Shown here: positions 8,153-18,100 of the stretch, piece after piece
Layout: every line of letters begins with the position of its first letter
Position numbering within the stretch: the first letter of the stretch is position 1
DNA from: Pseudanabaena mucicola str. Chao 1806
Lineage (GTDB): Bacteria > Cyanobacteriota > Cyanobacteriia > Pseudanabaenales > Pseudanabaenaceae
NCBI RefSeq assembly: GCF_030323025.1
Contig: NZ_CP097329.1
Location: 1,333,001-1,397,000 of the forward strand
Length of the DNA stretch: 64,000 bases
Direction: 5' to 3'
The notes under the pieces: generated by a model
Database searches by the model: none
What the model saw: the letters and a program-made list of their open reading frames with translations, nothing else
What the model was told of the DNA's origin: nothing
Translations under genes and position numbers: made by a program

Positions 8153-9218
8153 AGACTGTCAAGCAAAGTGTGTAAAGTCTAGAAGCTAGAGATGGAGCCG
8201 ATCCTCGAAGAGGATCGCAAATCGATTGAGAGCAGGTTTCCAATCGCGAATGGGCATAGTCCATTTCTTAGAAATATTCCGTATAGCCAAGTAAACTAGC
8301 TTGAAAGCAGCCTCATCGGTCGGAAAAATCTGCTGAGACTTAATCACCTTCCGCAAACTGCTATTCAATGCACAACTGCACCTGCGTTTCAGGAAATACC
8401 GTTTCGATAGCATTGGGAAAACCAGTCAAACCGTCAACGCAAGCAATCAAAATATCTTTGACCCCACGGTTACGAATTTCGGTGAGTACCGATAACCAGA
8501 ATTTTGCACCCTCATTCGGTGAAATCCACATACCCAATAATTCCTTGTATCCGTCCATATTCACCGCCAAGGCAAAGTACAGGGACTTGTTAATCACCCT
8601 GCCATTGTCTCGCACTTTGATGACTAGACAGTCCAGAAATACAATCGGATAAACCGCATCAAGGGGACGGTTTTGCCATTGTTTCACCTCATCAATTACG
8701 GCATCGGTAACATTGGAAATGAGGGCTGGTGATACCTCGACACCATACATTTCTTGCAACTGGGACTGGATATCCCTGACACTCATACCTCTGGCATATA
8801 GGGCAATGATCTTCTCGTCTAGTCCTGACAAGCGGCTTTGCCCTTTCTTTACCAGATGGGGTTCAAACTCTCCGTTGCGATCGCGTGGTACTGCAATTTC
8901 GGCTATACCAAAGTCGCCTTGGACTTTTTTCTGGCTATAGCCGTTGCGACTGTTGCTTTGTCCTTCTGGTCTGGATTCGTGCTTCTTGTACCCTAGATGC
9001 GTTGATAATTCTGCTTCTAATGCTCGTTCCACCAGTGCGGTGGTTAGTTGTTTCAGGATTCCTCCTTCTCCGAATAGGTCGGGTGGTGTTTTACATTCTT
9101 GCAGCAATTCGTCTAGCAATTCTTTGCGGATATTCATCGGTTTTATTGTTGGTAATTGTGTGTCTTGATCATCTCTCTATATATATCCCAGACTTTACAC
9201 ACTTTAATTTACACTCTC
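8153..9218 (-). mobile_element. IS256-family element, copy 1 (internally deleted)
   Basis: Both ends match the intact copy at 50799-52125. The end at 9218 reads, on the minus strand, GAGAGTGTAAATTAAAGTGT, and the other end near 8153 reads GACTGTCAAGCAAAGTGTGT. Relative to the intact copy, 260 bp corresponding to 51652-51911 is missing, so the element is about 1066 bp. It abuts directly, without spacer, a fragment of another copy in the opposite orientation. Confidence 0.85.
8186..9137 (-). pseudogene. IS256-family (Mutator-type) transposase, internal deletion
   Basis: From the ATG at 9137 the first 250 or so residues match the intact transposase at 50880-52091, including the catalytic [16 protein letters not shown] (first Asp) and [18 protein letters not shown] (second Asp). 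After VQLCI a 260-bp deletion shifts the frame and gives a stop two codons later. The C-terminal segment ([20 protein letters not shown]) follows out of frame. The Glu-containing region is lost, so the protein is inactive, though it might be mobilised in trans. Confidence 0.88.
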
Positions 9219-9631
9219 GACCTCAAGGCTATTTATAGTGCGACCACTGAATCGGAGGCTGAGTTTAACCTTGAGTTGTTTGCTGAGAAATGGGACAAGC
9301 AATATCCGTCGATCTCCAAGTCTTGGCGCAGTCATTGGGCGCATATTATCCCATTCTTTGCTTTTCTGTCCGAGATTCGCAGAGCAATTTACACCACCAA
9401 TGCGATTGAGTCGATGAATAGCAGTTTGCGGAAAGTGATTAAATCTCAACAGATTTTTCCATCTGATGAGGCTGCTTTCAAATTGGTCTATTTGGCGATG
9501 CGGAATATTTCTAAGAAGTGGACGAGGCTCGATTCGTGATTGCAAACCTGCACTTAATCGCTTTGCTATCCTCTTCGAGGATCGTCTCCTCATCTAGCTT
9601 CTAGACTTTGCACATTTTACTTGACAGTCTC
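9219..9631 (+). mobile_element. IS256-family element, 3' fragment (copy 2)
   Basis: This fragment begins at the equivalent of 51714 in the intact copy (cgacctcaaggc) and runs to a normal terminus ending GACAGTCTC at 9631. Its coding part reads [20 protein letters not shown] through AMRNISKKW and is then frameshifted, stopping at 9537-9539. The 5' two thirds are absent. Copy 1 sits at the truncation point in inverse orientation, as if it had inserted into copy 2 with loss of DNA. Confidence 0.82.
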
Positions 9632-9993
9632 TGAAAATTGTATTAGCGCTGATCGCATCCCTTGTAACAATTGGTGCATTTGCAGGCAGCGCGATCGCTG
9701 ATGTGTCTATTAGTATCAGATTTGGCTCAAGTCCAAGCCATAGTTCCTATCGATCTAATTTCCATCGGTTATCCCCAATCGTTCCCGCCTACTCTAACAA
9801 TCACGAACATCGTCACCATAACAATAATTCTCCAGTTATTGTTCGTAAGGTCTATCCAACCTCTCCTTACTATAGCAACTGGAACTACATTGTCCCTTCA
9901 ACGATAATCCGTCGCTCTAACTTCTATGAGCATCGTTACAATAACTATGGCGATCACTACATTATTCAAAGAAGTTTTATTCGCACCAGATAA
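9632..9993 (+). pseudogene. Small secreted Asn/His/Tyr-rich protein, start codon destroyed by IS256
   Basis: Reading on from the IS end, the frame gives (M)KIVLALIASLVTIGAFAGS followed by AIADVSISIRFG, a textbook Sec signal peptide with an AxA cleavage site. The mature part of about 96 residues is rich in Asn, His, Tyr and Ser and ends IIQRSFIRTR. The IS terminus ends in C at 9631, followed directly by TGAAAATT. The original ATG has therefore become CTG and the native promoter and ribosome-binding site are gone. A GTG at 9703 is open in frame but lies inside the mature protein. Function unknown. Confidence 0.65.
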
Positions 9994-9995
9994 AC

Positions 9996-10024
9996 AAAGA
10001 GCCTGCATTTGCAGGCTCTTTTAA
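9996..10024. terminator. Bidirectional hairpin terminator
   Basis: AAAGAGCCTGC, loop ATTT, GCAGGCTCTTTT: an 11-bp GC-rich stem with a T run on one side and an A run on the other. It lies between the convergent secreted-protein remnant and the PPIase gene. Confidence 0.85.
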
Positions 10025-10069
10025 ATGAAGGGCGGGATAGCTTTGCGCTACCTCATATCATTTGATTGA

Positions 10070-10816
10070 TCAAGTGGGCTGTTTAATATTTTCTTCACCT
10101 TTAGTGATCGTGATTGACTCAATGCGGTCACCCACTTGAATTTTTTCGACTAGATCCATACCTTCGGTCACATATCCAAAGACTGCATAGGAACCATCAA
10201 GAAAATAAATATCATCAAGGGCAATATAAAACTGGCTCGAAGCAGAGTTAGGAAACTGAGAGCGAGCCATTGCGATCGCTCCTTTGTTATGACGTAATTT
10301 AGGCTTTAGTGTGGGCGGCAAAATTTCGCCATATACAGGTTGTTTAGAACTCTCTGGCAAAATTTCAAGCGGAATATATCTGGGCTGAGATGTCACAGGA
10401 TCAATAAAGTTACCAGTACCATTGCCAAGGGGATCGCCGCCTTGAGCGACAAAGGGTGTAGGTTCTTTGACCACACGATGAAAGTTTAAACCATTGTAGA
10501 GACCACGTTTCACCAAATCTGCAAAGTTACCTGCGGTCACAGGAGCGTTATTTCCGTCAAGGTCGATCTTGACAATTCCCGATTTTAGTTTTAGCTCTAC
10601 TGTTGCTGTACCTTTTAGCTGTACAAACTTTGCAAGTGCGGAGTCTTGAGGATTTGGTGTGTTTGTAGCTTCAGCAACTTTAGTAGGTGATGATTTTACT
10701 GATGTAGAAGTTGTGGATGCAGTTGGAGATGCACTTGCGGTGACATTACTGCTGTTACTGCAACTCGTCAGCAAAAGGCTGATTGCTAAAAAAGAACTGA
10801 GAATCCAACGTAACAT
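10070..10816 (-). CDS. Cyclophilin-type peptidyl-prolyl isomerase, lipoprotein
   Basis: 248 residues. The N-terminus MLRWILSSFLAISLLLTSCS is a lipoprotein signal with the lipobox LTSC (Cys19). A Ser/Thr/Ala-rich linker (20-60) and a cyclophilin domain (about 75-245) follow. Family signatures are NAPVTAGNFADLVKRGLYNG, LNFHRVVKEPTPFVAQGGDP, MARSQFPNSASSQFYIAL and YAVFGYVTEGMDLVEKI. It should catalyse proline isomerisation of proteins at the membrane or thylakoid-lumen face. It is monocistronic, with a hairpin terminator downstream. Confidence 0.92.
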   Translation of the reverse strand: MLRWILSSFLAISLLLTSCSNSSNVTASASPTASTTSTSVKSSPTKVAEATNTPNPQDSALAKFVQLKGTATVELKLKSGIVKIDLDGNNAPVTAGNFADLVKRGLYNGLNFHRVVKEPTPFVAQGGDPLGNGTGNFIDPVTSQPRYIPLEILPESSKQPVYGEILPPTLKPKLRHNKGAIAMARSQFPNSASSQFYIALDDIYFLDGSYAVFGYVTEGMDLVEKIQVGDRIESITITKGEENIKQPT

Positions 10817-11021
10817 TTTTATTCCTTGATAATTTCAGTATCAATATAGCAGTCCAAAATCGTTAATCGTTAATCGTTAATCGTTTGTTGATTTTGTTGT
10901 TTTGGAAGAACCCCTCGAAGGTGGGCACTGCCAAAAAATATCAAAGATGAAAAACAAGTGGTTTAAACTCTTGCCTATTTAAAAGCAAAAGGTTCATAGC
11001 AATAGGAGTCTTTTGCTTTAT

Positions 11022-11102
11022 GGTAGTGCTGCAAAGTAATTTTTTTAGTAATTGAGTTGCGGGCGCGAAGCGCCCGCAACTCAATTACATTGCATGACTA
11101 CC
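11022..11102. repeat. Palindromic repeat family C, copy 1
   Basis: An 81-bp element with imperfect terminal inverted repeats (GGTAGTGCTGCAAAGTAAT against GGTAGTCATGCAATGTAAT) around a strong central stem (TAATTGAGTTGCGGGCGC, AAG-type loop, complement). A second copy is at 54179-54254. It ends 5 bases before the ycf4 stop codon and may serve as its terminator. The rest of the 10817-11021 gap holds a triplicated AATCGTT motif at about 10859-10880 and an imperfect hairpin near 10905-10930. Confidence 0.7.
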
Positions 11103-11106
11103 AGCT

Positions 11107-11664
11107 TTATAAACCTTCAAGAGGTACTGCTAAAAACTTAGCAATCTCGGCAGCGCGATCCTCAAGTACACTCAAAGCAATTGGCTGACCAACTTCTGAC
11201 AGAGGTAGATCACCTTTGCCCTTGACTCGCAAATATAATGCTCGTTTGGGGTTCAATCCTTCACGAATTTCTACACGTACTGCTTGGACATCGGAAATCT
11301 TGTAGGTCAATTCAAGATTTTTACTTTGGCTACGTCCACGCCGAAAAATAGTTACTTTGCCACTATTGCGATCGAACTCGTTATAACCACTACCGTAATC
11401 CACAGCAATAACGTATAGCAAATATATTTCTAGTAAAGTACCAGCAACACCATAAAAGGAAAGGGCTAATCCTTGAGGCACAAAGTTGAGACTTAAAGGC
11501 TCAGTAAATGGTAACAAGTTAATTTTTAGGAAACTAGATAGCCCTGCTAGCAAGAAGCCTAACGCACCTATGGCAACAATAACCGCAAAGCCATAGTTAC
11601 TAAAGCGTCGTGACCCAACAATGTCATATCGCAGAACATTGGATTGAGATTTTGTGGTTACCAT
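11107..11664 (-). CDS. ycf4: Photosystem I assembly protein Ycf4
   Basis: 185 residues, the normal length. Two TM helices lie near the N-terminus (VIVAIGALGFLLAGLSSF and LALSFYGVAGTLLEIYLLYVIAV), followed by a soluble domain. Family motifs are LRYDIVGSRRFSNYGFA, FVPQGLALSFYG, GSGYNEFDRNSGKVTIFR and DVQAVRVEIREGLNPKRALYLR. Ycf4 is a thylakoid protein that scaffolds photosystem I assembly. It starts at the ATG at 11664. Neighbours are unrelated, so it is probably transcribed alone. Confidence 0.96.
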   Translation of the reverse strand: MVTTKSQSNVLRYDIVGSRRFSNYGFAVIVAIGALGFLLAGLSSFLKINLLPFTEPLSLNFVPQGLALSFYGVAGTLLEIYLLYVIAVDYGSGYNEFDRNSGKVTIFRRGRSQSKNLELTYKISDVQAVRVEIREGLNPKRALYLRVKGKGDLPLSEVGQPIALSVLEDRAAEIAKFLAVPLEGL

Positions 11665-11879
11665 CGGTTGAAATAATGTTATGTGAAGAAAAATACTATA
11701 TGCCGAGAAATAGTATATAGCGGCTTGCAGCTTCTCGCCAAATATCCTCCAATTTCTAAGCTATGATGCAAAGGGTTTGCTAAGAAATAATTCGCAGAGT
11801 ATCTTACATACACAAGCCACTCAAGGCTGACATCCCCATTAACTGTTACTTGTTGTTACTTAATACTTCTCAATTAATC

Positions 11880-12455
11880 GTGAAAAAAACTCTCAACTAT
11901 TCCCTCAAGCATAGTGTTCTAGGCGCGATCGCTGTTAGCTGTATTTCAGTCTTAGCAGCTTGCCAGCAACCAAATGCTCCCACTGAAACTGCGACCTCTC
12001 CAGCACCATCTGCTAAACCGACTGCTACTGCTTCGGCATCTCCCAATGCTTCAGCATCTCCTACCCCAGCAAAACCCACGGAATCCCCCTCTGACAAGAC
12101 TGCTACAACTGCGCCTAGCCTTGATAAAGTTGCTGGAGAATATAAAGTTGTTTTAGATCCTAAGGTTTTAGCTGAAGCTGAAAAAGAAGGAGTTAAGTCT
12201 GTTACTGGTAAGTGGACAATTAAATCAGAAGGCAGTTTTGAAGCAACATTAAAAGCTGTCTCTACTAAAGATGAAGTTCAAGAGATTAAGACTGCTGGCA
12301 AGATTTCGATCAAGGATGGCAAGGTTGTCTCTCAAGTCGAAACTGTAAATGGAGGGAAGCCAACTCAGGCTCCTCCTGAGCAACCTTATACCCTATCTGC
12401 TGATGGCAAGGAATTACAAGCCGATGGTCAGCCTGTAAAACTGGTTAAGCAATAA
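11880..12455 (+). CDS. Lipoprotein with a C-terminal domain paralogous to 44226-44735
   Basis: About 191 residues from the GTG at 11880, which starts a good signal peptide (VKKTLNYSLKH, hydrophobic run, lipobox LAAC). A low-complexity Ala/Pro/Thr/Ser linker follows, then a roughly 105-residue domain beginning GEYKVVLDPKVLAEAEKEGV. The domain continues GKWTIKSEGSFEATLKAV and ends GKVVSQVETVNGGKP and LQADGQPVKLVKQ. The same domain makes up the second secreted protein at 44226-44735 in this window. I do not know its function; the GxWxIxxxGSFxATL pattern suggests a beta-sandwich that binds something in the periplasm. An upstream TTG at 11850 is a possible but worse start. Confidence 0.7.
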   Translation: MKKTLNYSLKHSVLGAIAVSCISVLAACQQPNAPTETATSPAPSAKPTATASASPNASASPTPAKPTESPSDKTATTAPSLDKVAGEYKVVLDPKVLAEAEKEGVKSVTGKWTIKSEGSFEATLKAVSTKDEVQEIKTAGKISIKDGKVVSQVETVNGGKPTQAPPEQPYTLSADGKELQADGQPVKLVKQ

Positions 12456-12470
12456 AGCCTCTCAAACTTT

Positions 12471-12495
12471 GAAAGTGCCGCAAAGCGGCACTTTC
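12471..12495. terminator. Hairpin terminator after the lipoprotein gene
   Basis: GAAAGTGCCGC, loop AAA, GCGGCACTTTC: a perfect 11-bp stem 15 bases after the stop and 11 bases before the next start. With no strong T run it may attenuate rather than fully stop read-through into the RibD-like gene. Confidence 0.65.
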
Positions 12496-12506
12496 AATAA
12501 GCAACT

Positions 12507-13304
12507 ATGTATAACGCTTTTTATTCATCCCACGATCGCATTTATAGTTTTGAGGAATTAGCATTTCCCATTGATGGCGTAGAGATTAATGGCGATCGCT
12601 CTGCAAATCTGTTCTCTAAGCGTCCCTACATAGTTTTTAATATGGTGTCGAGTGTGGATGGCAAAGCCACAACCTATGCAGGGCAACTTACGGGCTTGGG
12701 ATCGCGTCCTGATCGCCATTTGATGAAGCGATTGAGATCGCAAGTGGATGCAGTTTTAGCAGGGGGGGGGACATTACGCCACGATGCTTTTATTCCCACA
12801 TTACCTCCCGAATTAGTTGAGGAACGTCAGCAGCATTTTGAGCATCCTCAACCCCTTGGCATTGTTGTTAGTAGTTCAGGTAATTTACCCAGAGATCATC
12901 GGTTTTGGAATGCTGGCAAGGATTTAAGAATTGTTTTGCTAGGCGAAAATACATCTGCTGAAGCATGGCTATACGAAAAGGCTCAAGTCTTTCGCTTTCC
13001 TATTCAAGATCAGCAAATTGATTTAAAACAAGTTTTAGCTATGCTCTATACCAAACTGAGCATTAAAAGACTGCTAGTCGAAGGGGGTGCTACTTTAAAT
13101 TATGCGCTGATTTCCCAAGGCTTTGCCGATGAATTATTTCTTACCTTATCACCGTATATCATCGGAGGAATTAAGAATACTTCGATTATTGCAGGAGATG
13201 CGTATGGGCTGGGTGGTGGTGAGTTACCGAAGTTAAAATTGCGATCGCTATATCATCATGATTCCGAACTATTTTTGCGATATCAATTTGACCTTTCAAT
13301 TTGA
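12507..13304 (+). CDS. RibD C-terminal/dihydrofolate-reductase-like reductase
   Basis: 265 residues in a single domain: RPYIVFNMVSSVDGKATTYAG near residue 43, then RSQVDAVLAGGGTLRHD, RLLVEGGATLNYALISQGFADELFLTLSPYIIGG and a C-terminal LRSLYHHDSELFLRY. This is the fold of 5-amino-6-(5-phosphoribosylamino)uracil reductase (RibD C-domain). The N-terminal deaminase half of RibD is absent, so it may be a stand-alone riboflavin-pathway reductase or a related NADPH reductase. A run of eight G residues at 12763-12771 lies inside the gene and is a potential slippage site. The next gene follows after 9 bases. Confidence 0.8.
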   Translation: MYNAFYSSHDRIYSFEELAFPIDGVEINGDRSANLFSKRPYIVFNMVSSVDGKATTYAGQLTGLGSRPDRHLMKRLRSQVDAVLAGGGTLRHDAFIPTLPPELVEERQQHFEHPQPLGIVVSSSGNLPRDHRFWNAGKDLRIVLLGENTSAEAWLYEKAQVFRFPIQDQQIDLKQVLAMLYTKLSIKRLLVEGGATLNYALISQGFADELFLTLSPYIIGGIKNTSIIAGDAYGLGGGELPKLKLRSLYHHDSELFLRYQFDLSI

Positions 13305-13313
13305 TCTTTAAGT

Positions 13314-14783
13314 ATGACTACTGTTGCGCTCGTTGCGTTTATTTTCCTGCGAATAGGTTTCTGGCTATTCGCGCCCCCAAATCCCGATGAAGCTTACTAT
13401 TGGCTGTGGGGACAGCATTTAGATTTTTCCTATTTCGACCATCCACCTTTGCAATCATGGATACAGGGACTGATTACGGCGGTTTTCGGTAAGTCTCTCT
13501 TTACTTTGCGATCACTGAATCTGATTACCAATGGCATCTTTTTCTATACCTATTACCGAATTCTTCAATATCTCTATGGTGATTGCGCTAGGCGTTATAT
13601 CTGGTGGATCATTCTCGCCATAAGCGCATCCCCTCTATATAGCATCATGTTGTCCTTGGCATGGCATGACCATCTGGCGATTACTTTAAGTTTGGTAGGT
13701 GCTTATTTATGTATCAGGTTTCTTGATGAATATCGCGTGAATGGCAATGGTGCAAATTGGCGACTATATGGCTGTGCGATCGCTTTAGCGCTAGCACTAA
13801 TCACCAAATACAATTCCCTATTTATGACTTTGGGGTTGTTAGTAGCGATCGCTACGCATCCTCAATTAAGAAAGCTGTTTAGGGATTTACGGATTTGGCT
13901 ATGTGTAGCCATCTATGCGATCATCTTTTCCCCAGTTATCCATTGGAACTATAGCAATAACTTTCAATCCTTCCGTTTTTATGTCAATCGTAGTGTTGAT
14001 ACTGGCACACCGATCATGCGATTGCTTGAGCCTTTGGGCTTTGTTGGTATCTCACTATTAATGCTTTCTCCCTTTATCGCATGGTTGTTATGGAAAGGAT
14101 TTTTTAAGGAATTGCCACGACAGGAAACGGTCTATAAACATATTGCCCTATGGACATTCGCCGTGCCGACAGTTCTGCTGATGCTCATCTCTCTTGTTTC
14201 CACAGCGCTCTATTATTGGAATATTCATGCATACCTATTGCTGTTTCCACTATTACCCTTAGCCGTTTCCTCGATCAATGGCAGAGTTGCTGGCGGTAAG
14301 AGTAAAGTTTTTTATGCAGCACAGGGGATTGGCTTATTATTTACGACTCTCTTTGTTTGGAATTCCTGTATATTTCCTGTAAGTGCGTTATGGGGAAAAG
14401 ATGGGGATCAAGATGGCAGAATGTTATTTGGCTGGAGTGAAGTTGTCGCCGAAGTGCAAAAAATTGCGAATACTTTACCCGAAAAGCCTTTGATCGTTAC
14501 TTCTGATTATCGCTCGGCTGCTGCTCTTGCCTTTGAAATGCATAATTCTCAGGTTACGGCACTTTCTAAACGCATTAGTCAATTTACAATTTGGAATTTA
14601 CAAAATGCGACACAACAAACTGGCAAAAGTGCAATTTTAATCTCCGATCAATGGTATCCATTAACCGATGAGGCGATCGCACATTTCGAGCAAGTAAAAC
14701 CTGTTAGTAAAGTGGCGATTTCTCGATTTGGTGTGGACTTAAAGATCTACGAAATTGCGATCGGTAAGAATTATCAACCATAA
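13314..14783 (+). CDS. GT39-type membrane glycosyltransferase (ArnT/PMT_2 family)
   Basis: 489 residues with about eleven TM helices. The first periplasmic loop carries PPNPDEAYYWLWGQHLDFSYFDHPP, where the acidic pair after the first helix is the catalytic feature of dolichyl/undecaprenyl-phosphate-sugar-dependent transferases. Tandem aromatic and charged residues (WHDHLAITLSLVGAY, HWNYSNNFQSFRFYVNRS) agree with the family. It would move a sugar from a polyprenyl carrier to a lipid or protein outside the cytoplasm; the acceptor is unknown. It follows the reductase by 9 bases, so the two are probably one operon. Start is the ATG at 13314. Confidence 0.85.
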   Translation: MTTVALVAFIFLRIGFWLFAPPNPDEAYYWLWGQHLDFSYFDHPPLQSWIQGLITAVFGKSLFTLRSLNLITNGIFFYTYYRILQYLYGDCARRYIWWIILAISASPLYSIMLSLAWHDHLAITLSLVGAYLCIRFLDEYRVNGNGANWRLYGCAIALALALITKYNSLFMTLGLLVAIATHPQLRKLFRDLRIWLCVAIYAIIFSPVIHWNYSNNFQSFRFYVNRSVDTGTPIMRLLEPLGFVGISLLMLSPFIAWLLWKGFFKELPRQETVYKHIALWTFAVPTVLLMLISLVSTALYYWNIHAYLLLFPLLPLAVSSINGRVAGGKSKVFYAAQGIGLLFTTLFVWNSCIFPVSALWGKDGDQDGRMLFGWSEVVAEVQKIANTLPEKPLIVTSDYRSAAALAFEMHNSQVTALSKRISQFTIWNLQNATQQTGKSAILISDQWYPLTDEAIAHFEQVKPVSKVAISRFGVDLKIYEIAIGKNYQP

Positions 14784-14785
14784 AG

Positions 14786-14826
14786 ATATATGAATAGTCT
14801 ATGCTTTGCATCGACTATTCATATAT
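14786..14826 (+). terminator. Hairpin terminator after the glycosyltransferase gene
   Basis: ATATATGAATAGTC (14786-14799) pairs with its complement at 14813-14826, and the stem continues inward as ATGC TTT GCAT with one mismatch. A T-rich stretch follows. Confidence 0.75.
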
Positions 14827-14859
14827 TTTCTTAGCTACTTACACGGGAACGACATTCTC

Positions 14860-14960
14860 GGCACTGGTCTTTTAAAACGTGATCGGCGTATTAATGCCTT
14901 TTTTATCGGTTTGAAATGGGCGTTTCAAAAACTAACCCTCATTTTCAACTGACCAGTGCC
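14860..14960. repeat. Miniature element with IS1-like ends
   Basis: About 101 bp bounded by GGCACTGGTC and its complement, followed on each side by TTxAAA. No coding capacity. The same terminal sequence (GGCACTGRTCWGTTAA) bounds the transposase remnant at 46029 and a fragment at 50748, so this looks like a non-autonomous derivative. The surrounding 14784-15102 gap otherwise contains only terminators and a HIP1 site. Confidence 0.6.
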
Positions 14961-15035
14961 CTTATACCTAACTATAAAGTTACTAAACATTACAATTGAT
15001 CTTCATGCAGAGCGATCGCACTTTACAGACGAACT

Positions 15036-15084
15036 AATAAAATTTTTAAAAGCGTTGTTTTGCAACGCTTTTAAAAATTTTATT
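15036..15084 (-). terminator. Long palindromic terminator of the hybrid kinase gene
   Basis: Perfect 22-bp arms (15036-15057 and 15063-15084) around a 5-base loop, core AAAAGCGTTG. It lies 19 bases beyond the stop of the kinase gene read on the minus strand. Confidence 0.8.
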
Positions 15085-15102
15085 GTGGTTCATTTATCTG
15101 AA

Positions 15103-18100
15103 TTATATAAGTCGATTTAGACCTGAAACTAGCTGCATAATCTCTCGTATATTAATGGGTTTACTGATGTAATCATTCATACCCGCATCGAAATAAGCTT
15201 GGCGATCTTCGGGCAGGATATTGGCAGTCATGGCAACGATCTGTAAGTGCGAATTTTCGGGACTTTGACGAATCAATTTCGTTGCTGTCAATCCATCCAT
15301 TTCAGGCATTTGGATATCCATGAGAATTAAGTCATAGGAATGAGTTTGGATTGCTTGTAAAGCATCTAAGCCATTTTTAGCTAAATCAGGTTGATAACCT
15401 AATGTTTTAAGAATTTTGGTGGTAATTAGTTGGTTAGATGGATTGTCTTCTACCAATAAAATTTGCAAAGGAGATTTTTCGGCTAATTGGGAATCGATCT
15501 CAAGGGTCGCGGTTACAGATGTTTGCCGATCAATTGACTCTTTCTCGTTCTTAGAAGTTGAACTAGCGATCGTAAAATGAAATATCGAACCTTGGATTGA
15601 CCCTTTAGTGGAGGATGACGACTTCCAGTCTAGGCTAGGCTTGCCCCCAATTCGACCAAAACTTTCGAACCAAATCGTGCCACCCAACAATTCCACAAGA
15701 CGCTTACTAATTGCTAAACCCAATCCAGTTCCGCCATATTTACGGTTAATGGAGACATCAGCTTGAGTAAATGGTTGAAATAATTGGTCGATTAAATCGC
15801 CATGAATGCCAACACCTGTATCCGCGATCGCAAACTTAAGTATGTATTTGTTGCCTGACGAATTACTTGATGAAGTTACAAAAACTTTCACCTCACCAAC
15901 TTGAGTGAATTTAATCGCGTTACCGATCAGATTTAGCAAAATTTGACGTAGGCGGTGGCGATCGCTACAAACTGTAGTTGGAACATGAGGGTCGATCTCA
16001 TATTGGAGGTTAATTTGCTTAGCGATCGCTTGACTATTTAAGAGTCGGCAAACCCAACTGATTAGCTCTTCTAAGTTGAATTCCCATTCTTCTATGGCTA
16101 ACATCCCTGATTCAATTTTCGAGAAGTCGAGAATATCGTTAATTATGTTTAAGACCGCGTCCCCACAATCTTTGATTGTTTTCACAAAATCTGCTTGTTC
16201 TTGATCTAGCTCCGTAGTTTCCAGAAGTTGTGCCATTCCTAACATCCCATTCATTGGAGTGCGAATTTCATGACTCATATTTGCTAAAAATGCACTTTTT
16301 GCTTTAGTAGCCTCTTCTGCGGCCTCTTTGGCTTTGAGTAATTCCATTTCAGTGTGTTTGCGGATAGTAATATCCGCTATGCGAGCCAGACTAAAATGTC
16401 CTTCTCCAAAATTAATTCTCTTAAGCAAAAGATCTCCCCAAAATTCTCGTCCTTTGAAAGTGACATATTCTAACTCAAATTGACAAAAACCTTTTGTCTC
16501 AACTTCTCGATTGATCCAAACAAGTTCCTTTGCCGTGAACCTGTGCTTGTGAAGAGTGTTACCCACGATGTTAAGCAATAGCTCTTTACGATCTACTTCA
16601 AATAGTTCGATGGCTTTCTGATTGCAATCAAATATGAGTGAAGTATTACTATCAAGTAGGAACAATGCATCGGTGGATTCATTAAAAAGTAGTTCTCGAA
16701 GATCGTGGCTGTAGTTTAGCTCCTGTTCTAGTTTCTTGCGATCGCTAATATCGCGAATCAGGACTATAGCTTCATTATTACCACTGGCAACAATCCGAGC
16801 CTCTTGATAATGTATTTCTCCATTGAGCAAAATTTGGTATTCATAAAGTTGCGATTTCCCAGTCTGAAAAGCTTGTTCAATATAATACATTCGCTCTTGT
16901 GCAAATTCTGTCGGGAGAAAATCAAAGATGCTATTGCCGATAAATTTTTCTGGCGAAACCAAAAACTTCATATTATCTGGGGAAATTGCATCTAAACAAA
17001 TACCTTCTCGGCTAGTCCGAATAATCATATCTGGGATCGCATCAATCAAGGCTTGATTGATGGCAACAGCTTGCCGTAAATTTTCTTCGGTTTGTTTTTG
17101 TTCACTCAAGTCAATATCTAAACAATAGAGTTCCTGTTCTCCTTCAGTGTTCCTCAACATTACATGACTAGAATAAACAGCTACTCTAGAACCATCTTTA
17201 CGCATTAAGCTCAGTTCATCGGGTGGAATAGGTTGCCCATTTATGAGCCAATTTTGAATTGCAGCAATTACCCCTTTTCGCATCTCTGGAGGAACAATCA
17301 GATCTTCAAGTTTCCGACCGATTGCCTCAGCCTTGGTATAACCATAAAGATATTCGCTTGCATCATTCCAATAAATTACTTGACGTTGAAGGTTATAACC
17401 TTGGACTGAGATTTTTTGGGTGGACTCAAATAAGCTACGAAATCTCTGCTCACTTTTTTCTAGCAATGCGGCGGCTTGTTTGCGATCGCTAATATCTATC
17501 AGAATTCCATTCCAAATAATTACCCCACTTTCTTCGTAACTGGGAATCGACTTTCCTAAAATCCACTTGACTTTTCTGCTGGTTGTTTGAATGCGAAATT
17601 CAAAATCCCAAGGTTCTAGAGTCTGAGCCGAAACAGCAATGGATTGCTGCAATAATTCCCAGTCTTCAGGAAAAATTAAATCCCAAACAGCTTGGATGTC
17701 GTTAATGGCAAGTTCTGGTGAAATCTCCGCTAGTTCTTGAATGCCCTGACTGGCGAAAGGCATACTGAATTTCCCTTCTGGGCTAAGGCGCAATTGGTAA
17801 ACTACACCCGGTATTGCATCGGTTAGATTGCGGAGTTTAAGTTCATTTTCTCGCAAGGCTATCTCAGCTTGCGTGCGTTTGGCTTCATTCTTTAGGCGAT
17901 CACTAATATCCTGAAAAGTGGCGATCGCATAAACAACCCGTCCCTGTTGATCGAAAATAGGCGTAGCTGTTACTTCTAAAGGCACTATGCGATCGGGGCA
18001 ATGAACCTCTAGATCACTAACTTGAATTGTTTCTCCTGCAAATGCGCGACTGCTAGGCAAATCTTGAATCGGATATGGTTCTTCAGTGCCAGCACGATAT

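Noticed and set aside
11266-11275. GTTCAATCC motif resembling a tRNA T-loop
   Set aside because: It lies inside the ycf4 coding region and has no paired arms.
12763-12771. Run of eight G residues as a phase-variation switch in the RibD-like gene
   Set aside because: A single tract in an intact metabolic gene; no sign of switching and no repeat elsewhere. Mentioned only as a possible slippage site.
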